A stretch of 40,268 nt of DNA from contig CAITZZ010000217.1 in assembly GCA_903897005.1 (NCBI GenBank), forward strand, positions 1 through 40,268, written 5' to 3'. Numbering within the stretch: the first letter of the stretch is position 1; the number at the start of each line of letters is the position of its first letter. A program made the position numbers and the translations under genes. This stretch comes from an uncultured beta proteobacterium. Lineage in GTDB: Bacteria > Pseudomonadota > Gammaproteobacteria > Burkholderiales > Burkholderiaceae_C. Shown here piece after piece: positions 34,142 to 40,268 of the stretch. The notes beneath the pieces are model-generated. The model had not been told where the DNA came from and searched no databases. It saw only the letters and a list, made by a program, of their open reading frames with translations.

Positions 34142-35041
34142 ATGACGGCCCGCAAAGACCATCTTGACACGCTGGCCGTAAGCCTGTTGCTGGGCTGTTG
34201 CCTGTTCTGGGGGTTTCAGCAGGTGCTGGTCAAGGCGACCATCCCCGAACTGCCGCCCATCTTTCAGGCGGCGCTGCGCTTTGCCGGAGCGACCGTCCTG
34301 TTAGGGCTGTGGTGCTGGTGGCGCCGCATACCGCTGTTTGGGCGTGATGGTTCACTGTGGACCGGCATCCTGGCCGGCGCTTTGTTTGCACTTGAGTTTG
34401 CCTGCCTTTATGCTGGCCTGCAATTCTCGGCCGCCTCGCGCCTGACCGTTTTTCTTTACACCTCGCCGTTCTGGGTTGCGGTGCTGTTGCCGCTTTTTGT
34501 GCCGTCCGAGAAGATCCGTCCATTGCAGTGGCTGGGCCTGGCCCTGGCCTTTGCAGCCGTGGTGTTTGCCTTGCGTGACGGTCTGCACGCTTCCAGTCAC
34601 AACGATCAATGGCGTGGCGACCTGCTGGCACTGGCGGCTGGCATGTTTTGGGGCCTGACCACCGTCGTCATCCGCGGCACGCAACTGACGCGGATTTCCC
34701 CCGAAAAGCTGCTGTTCTATCAGGTCGGCGTCAGCGCAATCGCGTTGCCCTTGCTGTCCGGGGCACTGGGTGAGCGCTGGGTCTGGAGCTTCAGCGCCTT
34801 CAGCACGGCCTCGCTGCTGGCACAGACCGTGGTCGGTGCCTTTGCCAGCTACCTGGCCTGGATGTGGATGCTCGGGCGCTACCCGGCCACCAAGATTTCG
34901 GCCTTTGTTTTTCTGACCCCTGTCTTCGCCCTGCTGTTTGGTGCACTTTGGCTGCAGGAACCGGTTACGTCGAATCTGCTGGCCGCTCTGGTCATGGTGG
35001 CCGTCGGCATCATCCTGGTCAATCGCAAGCCGGCGTCGTAA
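34142..35041 (+). CDS. DMT-family (EamA) transporter
   Basis: A 299-residue integral membrane protein with about ten hydrophobic helices in two EamA repeats (LLLGCCLFWGFQQVLVKATIP opens the first; LLALAAGMFWGLTTVVIRG opens the second). It is a predicted inner-membrane exporter of unknown substrate. It begins 8 nt after the flavin reductase stop, so they probably share a transcript. It converges with the CoA-transferase gene. Confidence 0.88.
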   Translation: MTARKDHLDTLAVSLLLGCCLFWGFQQVLVKATIPELPPIFQAALRFAGATVLLGLWCWWRRIPLFGRDGSLWTGILAGALFALEFACLYAGLQFSAASRLTVFLYTSPFWVAVLLPLFVPSEKIRPLQWLGLALAFAAVVFALRDGLHASSHNDQWRGDLLALAAGMFWGLTTVVIRGTQLTRISPEKLLFYQVGVSAIALPLLSGALGERWVWSFSAFSTASLLAQTVVGAFASYLAWMWMLGRYPATKISAFVFLTPVFALLFGALWLQEPVTSNLLAALVMVAVGIILVNRKPAS

Positions 35042-35049
35042 ATCGGCGC

Positions 35050-36300
35050 TTAAAGCGTCCCCTGTGCCCGCAGAGCCGCAATCGCGCTGGCGTCAAGGCC
35101 CAGCTCAGCCAACACTTCGTCCGTGTGTTCGCCCAGCACGGGCGGCGCGCGGCGCAGCACTGGCGGGTTCTCCATCAGGCGCAGTGGACTCGCAACCGTG
35201 GCAATGGATGGCACCGTGGTCTTGGCCAAAGCCGCCGGCGTCAAAAGCTGATTCACCACCAGAGAGCGCGCTTTGACCTGGGCATCGGCGAAGCCCTGCC
35301 CGATATCGTTGATCGGGCCACAGGGCACAGCCTTGTCCTCCAGCGCAGCAATCCACTCCAGGGTTGTGCGCGTGCGGGTCACTGCCTGCATTAACGTGAT
35401 CAGCGCCTCGCGATGCTTCACACGCAGGGTATTGCTGGCAAAGCGCGGGTCGGCCGACCACTGCGGATGCGCTGCCACCTGGCAAAAGCGCGCGAACTGG
35501 CCATCGTTGCCAATGGCCAGCAGCATGGATCCGTCTGAAGTCTGAAAGTCCTGATAAGGCGCCAGGCTGGGGTGGCTGTTGCCCTGGCGTTGCGGGATTT
35601 GCCCCGTGTTCAGAAAACCAGCCGCCTGATTGCCCAGAATAGCCATGCCGACATCAAGCAGCGCCATATCGATGTGCTGGCCCAGACCGGTCCGGTGCCG
35701 CACTTCAAGCGCGGCCAGAATAGCGCTGCAGGCATAGACACCGGTGAAGATGTCCGTCACGGCAACGCCAACGCGCTGCGGCCCGCCACCGGGGACATCG
35801 TCGGAACGCCCGGTGATGCTCATCATGCCGGTCATGGCCTGGATCATCAAGTCGTAGCCAGCCCGCTCGGCATAGGGGCCGTCCTGACCGAATCCGGTCA
35901 CCGAGCAGTAGACCAGGCGCGGATTGAGCACCTTCAGACTGGCGTAGTCCAGACCATACTGCTGCAAGCCGCCGACCTTGAAGTTCTCCACCAGAATGTC
36001 GCTTTGCACGGCCATCTGGCGAATCAGCTTCTGCCCCTCAGCCTGCGCCATGTCGATGGTGATGGAACGCTTGTTGCGGTTGCAGGCAGTGAAGTAGCTG
36101 GCCTGATCGGTATCCCGCCCCTGAGCGTCTTTCAGAAACGGCGGGCCCCAGTGACGCGTATCGTCGCCGACGCCGGGGCGTTCCACCTTGACCACGTCCG
36201 CACCCAGGTCAGCCAGCATCTGGGTGCACCAGGGGCCAGCCAGAACCCGTGAGAGGTCCAGAACTTTGATGTGGCTTAGTGCTGACTGTTTTGCGTTCAT
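35050..36300 (-). CDS. class III (CaiB/BaiF) CoA-transferase, probably glutarate CoA-transferase
   Basis: A 416-residue family III CoA-transferase. VLDLSRVLAGPWCTQMLADLGADVVKVE is the family opening and GYDLMIQAMTG holds the catalytic Asp150 that forms the acyl-aspartyl anhydride. Genes of this type next to glutaryl-CoA dehydrogenase typically transfer CoA from succinyl-CoA to glutarate (SUGCT-like). Here gcdH lies just upstream on the same strand, so glutarate activation is the preferred assignment; the family alone does not fix the acid. ATG 36300 has AAAGAG 7 nt upstream. The 300-bp gap to gcdH holds two large hairpin repeats. Confidence 0.87.
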   Translation of the reverse strand: MNAKQSALSHIKVLDLSRVLAGPWCTQMLADLGADVVKVERPGVGDDTRHWGPPFLKDAQGRDTDQASYFTACNRNKRSITIDMAQAEGQKLIRQMAVQSDILVENFKVGGLQQYGLDYASLKVLNPRLVYCSVTGFGQDGPYAERAGYDLMIQAMTGMMSITGRSDDVPGGGPQRVGVAVTDIFTGVYACSAILAALEVRHRTGLGQHIDMALLDVGMAILGNQAAGFLNTGQIPQRQGNSHPSLAPYQDFQTSDGSMLLAIGNDGQFARFCQVAAHPQWSADPRFASNTLRVKHREALITLMQAVTRTRTTLEWIAALEDKAVPCGPINDIGQGFADAQVKARSLVVNQLLTPAALAKTTVPSIATVASPLRLMENPPVLRRAPPVLGEHTDEVLAELGLDASAIAALRAQGTL

Positions 36301-36340
36301 GAATGCTCTTTCGTTTGTTGAATCGCCGCTTCTTGGTCTG

Positions 36341-36413
36341 CCAGACAGGGTCAGGGCGGGTCCCTCATACTGTCAAATGCACAGAAATCGGTCCCCGCCC
36401 TGACCCTGTCTGG
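36341..36413. repeat. large hairpin repeat, copy 1
   Basis: A perfect 20-bp inverted repeat: arms at 36341-36360 and 36394-36413 around a 33-nt loop. The loop contains a 25-nt core (36365-36389) that recurs, in opposite orientation and with one mismatch, as the loop of copy 2. The arms themselves differ from those of copy 2. Confidence 0.85.
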
Positions 36414-36500
36414 CGTGCTTGGTGCGTTGATACGACCAGAAAAATCAAATGCGGCATACCCGTATTGAACGGACTTGGAGACCCGCCACCCACGCCACAA

Positions 36501-36577
36501 CAGCGTGTGGGGTGTTGGTCCCCGCCGATTTCTGTGCATTTGGCAGTATGAGGCGGGGGCCAATACCCTACACGCTG
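36501..36577. repeat. large hairpin repeat, copy 2 (opposite orientation)
   Basis: Arms of 26 nt at 36501-36526 and 36552-36577 enclose a 25-nt loop (36527-36551) that is the reverse complement of the copy 1 core at 24 of 25 positions. Of the 26 stem pairs, 23 are Watson-Crick and the other three (36509/36569, 36514/36564, 36519/36559) are G-T, so they would be G-U wobbles in plus-strand RNA. Between the copies (36414-36500) nothing recognisable is seen. Confidence 0.85.
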
Positions 36578-36600
36578 CCACGACCAAGACGCGCAAGAAC

Positions 36601-37797
36601 CTAATTGGCAAACGCCGCAATACCCGTCTGGGCCCGGCCCAGAATCAGGGCATGAATGTCGTGCGTGCCCTCATAGGTGTTCACGACTTCCAGATTCACC
36701 AGATGCCGTGCCACGCCAAACTCATCTGAAATGCCGTTGCCACCCATCATGTCACGCGCCAGACGGGCCACGTCGAGCGCCTTGCCGCAGGAGTTGCGTT
36801 TCAGGATGGAAGTGATTTCGACCGAGGCCGTGCCCTCGTCCTTCATGCGGCCCAGCCGCAGACAGCCTTGCAGGCCCAGTGCAATCTCGGTCTGCATGTC
36901 GGCCAGTTTCTTCTGGATCAGTTGGTTGGCTGCCAGGGGCCGGCCAAACTGCTTGCGATCCAGCACGTACTGGCGCGCCCGCAGCCAGCAGTCTTCGGCC
37001 GCGCCCAGAGCACCCCAGGCAATGCCGTAGCGCGCTGAGTTCAGGCAGGTGAAGGGGCCTTTCAGACCCCGCACTTCGGGGAAGGCATTTTCTTCCGCGC
37101 AAAAAACTCCGTCCATCACGATTTCACCCGTGATGCTGGCGCGCAAGCCCACCTTGCCGTGAATCGTCGGCGCGCTCAAGCCTTTGGCGCCCTTGTCCAG
37201 CACAAAGCCGCGAATTGGACCGACCTTGCCGGATTCCGAAACTTCTTTGGCCCAGACCACAAACACATCAGCGATCGGGCTGTTGGAGATCCACATCTTG
37301 GAGCCCGACAGCTTGTAGCCGCCAGCCACCTTGTGGGCACGCGTTGCCATGGATCCTGGATCGGAGCCATGGTCCGGCTCGGTCAGGCCAAAGCAGCCAA
37401 TCCACTCACCCGTTGCCAGCTTGGGCAGGTATTTCTGCCGCTGCGCTTCGGTGCCAAAATCGAAAATAGGCACCATCACAAGCGAACTTTGCACGCTCAT
37501 CACCGTGCGATAACTCGAGTCGACACGCTCGACTTCACGCGCGATCAGCCCGTACGAGACATAGTTGAGGCCAGGTCCGCCATAGGCCTCGGGGATGGTC
37601 GGGCCAAGCAGGCCGAGCTCGCCCATTTCGCGAAAGATTGCCGCATCAATCGTGCCGGTGCGAAAGTCTTCGATCACCCGTGGTTGCAATTTGCCCTGGG
37701 CGTAAGCCGCCGCTGCGTCGCGCACCATGCGCTCGTCGTCGTGGAGCTGGGAATCGAGCAAAAAGGGGTCTTGCCAGTTGAAGGGCGCGTGGGCCAT
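36601..37797 (-). CDS. gcdH: glutaryl-CoA dehydrogenase
   Basis: A 398-residue decarboxylating acyl-CoA dehydrogenase that converts glutaryl-CoA to crotonyl-CoA and CO2. [15 protein letters not shown] contains Arg97, the glutarate-carboxylate-binding residue of the family. [14 protein letters not shown] is the flavin motif, and [16 protein letters not shown] carries the catalytic Glu376. ATG 37797 has GGAG 7 nt upstream; 12 extra in-frame codons further up are not conserved. It lies divergent from a LysR gene and upstream of the CoA-transferase, a standard glutarate-degradation arrangement. Confidence 0.95.
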   Translation of the reverse strand: MAHAPFNWQDPFLLDSQLHDDERMVRDAAAAYAQGKLQPRVIEDFRTGTIDAAIFREMGELGLLGPTIPEAYGGPGLNYVSYGLIAREVERVDSSYRTVMSVQSSLVMVPIFDFGTEAQRQKYLPKLATGEWIGCFGLTEPDHGSDPGSMATRAHKVAGGYKLSGSKMWISNSPIADVFVVWAKEVSESGKVGPIRGFVLDKGAKGLSAPTIHGKVGLRASITGEIVMDGVFCAEENAFPEVRGLKGPFTCLNSARYGIAWGALGAAEDCWLRARQYVLDRKQFGRPLAANQLIQKKLADMQTEIALGLQGCLRLGRMKDEGTASVEITSILKRNSCGKALDVARLARDMMGGNGISDEFGVARHLVNLEVVNTYEGTHDIHALILGRAQTGIAAFAN

Positions 37798-37844
37798 GAA
37801 GAATCTCCGATAAGGTCCGTGGGTGGTCCACAAGTTCGATAGGG

Positions 37845-37939
37845 TAAGCGCTTATGGTAACGTGGCACGGGCCTGTCGAGCAAACGACTTATTGACACAG
37901 AGTTATGTGATTTGCTCATACTTAATCTACGTTTTAAGT
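37845..37939. promoter_or_regulatory. divergent regulatory region between gcdH and lysR
   Basis: The 187-bp gap 37798-37984 contains a 10-bp palindrome TAAGCGCTTA (37845-37854), a consensus -35 TTGACA (37892-37897) facing the lysR gene with a poor -10 (CATACT, 37917-37922), and an inverted repeat ACTTAA-N8-TTAAGT (37920-37939). The last has the AT-rich dyad form expected of LysR-binding sites. Confidence 0.45.
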
Positions 37940-37984
37940 TAAAACCTCCATTTTTTTGATCATGTTGTGTATATTCCGCACATC

Positions 37985-38926
37985 ATGCGCAGAAAGATCC
38001 CATCCTTGCAGGCCCTCGCCTGCCTTGAAGCCGCAGCGCGCCACGAGAGCTACACGCGCGCAGCTCAGGAATTGGCGATGACGCAAAGCGCCGTGTCGCG
38101 ACAAATCACAAGTCTGGAGGAGTTTCTTGGTGTCGCGCTGTTTCGCCGCACGCGTCACGGTGTCGCGCTGACTGTGCGCGGCGCGCAATACGCAGCGCAA
38201 GTCGCGCCGCGCCTGGAGGCGCTTGAGCTGACCACGCTCGACGTGATGTCCGCTCAGGGCAGCGGCGGCAGCGTCCATTTGGCCGCAGTGCCAACCTTTG
38301 CAACCCGTTGGCTGATACCGCGCTTGCCACAACTCGCCGCGCTGCATCCCGAGATCACGGTGCACATCGAGACGCGCACGCGCCCCTTCTTGTTTGCCGA
38401 CACCGGGTTCGACGCGGCCTTGCACGCCGGCACCAAGGAGCAACTTGCCAATTGGCCCGGTACGCGATCCATGCGATTGTTCGACGAGGAAATGGTGCCA
38501 GTTGGCAGCCCTCAATTGCTGGGAGGGCGGCGCGCGCTTAGCCCCGAGTCGTTGGCGCAATTGCCGCTGTTGCATCAAAGCACGCGCCCCAACGCCTGGC
38601 GCCAATGGTTGGACACGCTCGGTGTCGCCGCTCCGAGAGCTTTGGCTGGTCCTCGCTACGAACTGTTTTCGATGACCGCGGCTGCAGCGGCGCAGGGCCT
38701 GGGTCTGGCGTTGCTGCCGCGCCTGTTGATCGAGGCCGAACTCTCCCGCGGCGACCTGGTGCTGGCGTGCGAACGACTGGTTCCGAGTGACCTTGCCTAC
38801 TATGTCGTGATACCCGATCACGCCGACGAACGCCCGATCGTCGCAACTTTCCTCAACTGGTTGCACGCGACAGCCGCGTCTGCTCCGGAATTGACTTCGA
38901 TCAGCTTTGGGGAAAGCGCTTTGTGA
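37985..38926 (+). CDS. LysR-family regulator, probable activator of glutarate catabolism
   Basis: A 313-residue GcvA-group regulator: MRRKIPSLQALACLEAAARHESYTRAAQELAMTQSAVSRQ forms the helix-turn-helix, and VPTFATRWLIPRLP opens the effector domain. The ATG 37985 is preferred; a GTG at 37967 is in frame and neither has an SD. Being divergent from gcdH, it is the obvious candidate regulator of gcdH and the CoA-transferase, as known for GcdR-type proteins in other proteobacteria. Confidence 0.88.
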   Translation: MRRKIPSLQALACLEAAARHESYTRAAQELAMTQSAVSRQITSLEEFLGVALFRRTRHGVALTVRGAQYAAQVAPRLEALELTTLDVMSAQGSGGSVHLAAVPTFATRWLIPRLPQLAALHPEITVHIETRTRPFLFADTGFDAALHAGTKEQLANWPGTRSMRLFDEEMVPVGSPQLLGGRRALSPESLAQLPLLHQSTRPNAWRQWLDTLGVAAPRALAGPRYELFSMTAAAAAQGLGLALLPRLLIEAELSRGDLVLACERLVPSDLAYYVVIPDHADERPIVATFLNWLHATAASAPELTSISFGESAL

Positions 38927-38977
38927 TAGGCTGCTCCATCCAAAACCCAATTGAAATCTATCGCGAAAGGGAAAATC

Positions 38978-39190
38978 ATGACTGATGTATTGGCTCCGCT
39001 GGCCGGAAAAATCCTGGCCCTTCTGGTCGAACCCGGCTCCAAGGTCGAGGAAGACGATGAACTCCTTGTTATCGAGGCGCTGAAGATGGAAAACCACGTG
39101 TATGCGCCCAGTGCCGGCACGGTGAAGGAAATCAAGGTGAAAGTTGGCGACAGTGTCGAGGACGCGGTCCTGCTCCTCGTAATCGAATGA
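38978..39190 (+). CDS. free biotin/lipoyl-attachment carrier protein
   Basis: A 70-residue protein that is just one biotinyl domain: VLAPLAGKILALLVEPGSKV, then EALKMENHV with the modifiable Lys36, then PSAGTVKEIKVKVGDSV. The EALKM form, with Leu for the usual Met before the Lys and Met after it, indicates biotin rather than lipoate. It would carry CO2 for an acyl-CoA carboxylase or decarboxylase whose other subunits are not in this window. ATG 38978 has AAGGG 6 nt upstream. The next gene is an acyl-CoA dehydrogenase, 28 nt downstream. Confidence 0.88.
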   Translation: MTDVLAPLAGKILALLVEPGSKVEEDDELLVIEALKMENHVYAPSAGTVKEIKVKVGDSVEDAVLLLVIE

Positions 39191-39218
39191 CCCTTTCTTA
39201 CACAGAATCGAGGTAACG

Positions 39219-40268
39219 ATGGATTTCGAACTTTCCGAACAGCAGCGACTGATCCAGGACACAGCCCGGCGGTTCGCCGCCGAGCAAATTGCACCAACGC
39301 TCGAGCAAGAGGAGGCGGGTCACGAGTTCCGCCCCGATCGCGTCGCCAAAATGGGTGAACTGGGCATGTTCTCCTGCGCGCTTCCGGAGGAACTAGGCGG
39401 CAGCGGCATGGGTTACATGGAGTCTGTTCTGATGGCGGAGCAGATTGCCAAGATTTCGGCCTCCTGGCGCCTGCCGTTCAACATGCAGAACCTGGGGCCG
39501 GCGCTGACGGTGGCCAAGTTCGGCAGCGACGCGCAGAAGAAGAAGTATGTGCCCGGCTGGGTGGCCGGCACGCAGCTCGGCTTTTTCGCCATGACTGAAT
39601 CGAACACCGGCTCCGACGTGGCCAGCATGAAGACGCACGCAATCGACAAGGGCGACCACTGGGAAGTGCATGGCACCAAGATGTGGATCTCACAGGCGCA
39701 TGTGGGCGATGCAGGCCTGCTCTACGCTTACACCGACCGGGCCATGGGCAACAAGGGCATGACCGCCTTCATCATTGAGCCGAAGAACTGGAAAGGGTGC
39801 ACCGCGCGCGCAATCGAGACCAAGCTCGGCCTGAAATGTGCGCCCACCGGCGAGTTCGCCTTCGACGGCATGAAAGTGCCGAAGGAAAACGTGCTGGGCC
39901 AGCCCGGCGACGGGTTTCGCATCTGCATGTGGCAGTTGAATCAGACCCGCATCGGCTGTGCGGCCGGAGCGCTCGGCGTCGCCGGAGGTGCGCTGGACAT
40001 CGCCATTCAATACGCTAACGAACGCACCCAGTTCGGAAAGCCGATCTCGCAGCATCAGATGGTCATGGCGCAGATCGCCGAAATGACGGTCGAACATCAG
40101 GCTGCGCAAATGCTGGTGTACAGGGCAGCGTGGCTGAAGGACAACGGCAAGCCGAACCAGTTCGAGACTTCGGTCGCCAAGTTCGCGGCGTCGGAGGCGG
40201 CGGTGCATGCCGCCAACGAGTGCATGAAGATCTACGGCTCGTTCGGGTTCTCGACCGAGTATCCGGCG
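39219..40268 (+). CDS. acyl-CoA dehydrogenase, partial (3' end outside the window)
   Basis: The frame opens at ATG 39219 (GAGG upstream) and is still open at the window end, giving 350 codons. It begins MDFELSEQQRLIQDTARRFA; FFAMTESNTGSDVASM is the flavin motif, ANERTQFGKPISQHQMV marks the C-terminal domain, and the window cuts just after KIYGSFGFSTEYPA, a few residues short of the usual end. A typical homotetrameric short-chain or dicarboxylyl acyl-CoA dehydrogenase. Coupling to the biotin carrier suggests oxidation of a substrate that is carboxylated or decarboxylated as the CoA ester. The substrate is unknown. Confidence 0.92.
   Translation, partial: MDFELSEQQRLIQDTARRFAAEQIAPTLEQEEAGHEFRPDRVAKMGELGMFSCALPEELGGSGMGYMESVLMAEQIAKISASWRLPFNMQNLGPALTVAKFGSDAQKKKYVPGWVAGTQLGFFAMTESNTGSDVASMKTHAIDKGDHWEVHGTKMWISQAHVGDAGLLYAYTDRAMGNKGMTAFIIEPKNWKGCTARAIETKLGLKCAPTGEFAFDGMKVPKENVLGQPGDGFRICMWQLNQTRIGCAAGALGVAGGALDIAIQYANERTQFGKPISQHQMVMAQIAEMTVEHQAAQMLVYRAAWLKDNGKPNQFETSVAKFAASEAAVHAANECMKIYGSFGFSTEYPA

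Noticed and set aside
37934-39262. A 442-codon minus-strand frame spanning the LysR and biotin-carrier genes
   Set aside because: It covers two unrelated well-supported plus-strand genes and their SD-bearing spacer, and its translation has no motif.

Overview
The window looks like a chromosomal segment of a betaproteobacterium of the order Burkholderiales, probably Comamonadaceae-like. This is inferred from the GC-rich codon usage of most genes, the density of LysR regulators, the gene families present, and a GC-rich interspersed repeat inside the E1-alpha gene that resembles repeats I remember from that family. No rRNA, tRNA or CRISPR array is visible. The first 12 kb are visibly less GC-rich than the rest.

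Region 1 (1-12,290, all minus strand) is one catabolic operon. In transcription order it holds a fused enoyl-CoA hydratase/3-hydroxyacyl-CoA dehydrogenase, a thiolase, a complete branched-chain-type ABC transporter (LivH, M, G, F), an acyl-CoA ligase, a LivK-type binding protein and two acyl-CoA dehydrogenases that resemble the large and small subunits of pimeloyl-CoA dehydrogenase. It is a self-contained uptake, CoA activation and beta-oxidation system for an organic acid. One strong sigma70-like promoter with a 14-bp palindrome filling its spacer drives it.

Region 2 (12,290-14,030) is a boundary zone: a remnant of an IS91-family transposase and a HipA-like kinase with a fused N-terminal helix-turn-helix, preceded by three tandem 12-bp repeats.

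Region 3 (14,030-18,700) holds single genes: a YddG-like exporter, a small membrane protein, two LysR regulators, a metallophosphoesterase and a universal stress protein.

Region 4 (18,730-25,270, plus strand) is a tight operon: triple-BON protein, CBS-pair protein, AcsA-type acyl-CoA synthetase, 2-oxoacid dehydrogenase E1-alpha, E1-beta and E2, and a free-standing acyl carrier protein. An FNR/Anr-like site lies at about -41 to a plausible -10 box, suggesting low-oxygen control. The E1-alpha gene carries an in-frame repeat insertion. This is the least ordinary gene set in the window.

Region 5 (25,310-34,140) covers amino-acid and housekeeping metabolism: a divergent LysR with a beta-alanine-type aminotransferase and MmsA (beta-alanine to malonate semialdehyde to acetyl-CoA), another LysR, two small proteins, MnmD, alanine dehydrogenase, a FrnE-like DsbA protein and a flavin reductase.

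Region 6 (34,140-40,268) has a DMT transporter, a class III CoA-transferase and glutaryl-CoA dehydrogenase (glutarate to crotonyl-CoA) with a divergent LysR regulator, then a free biotin carrier protein and an acyl-CoA dehydrogenase that runs off the end. Between the CoA-transferase and gcdH lie two large hairpins that share a 25-nt loop but have different stems. The pimeloyl-type operon of region 1 and the glutaryl-CoA module here could be successive parts of one dicarboxylate route.
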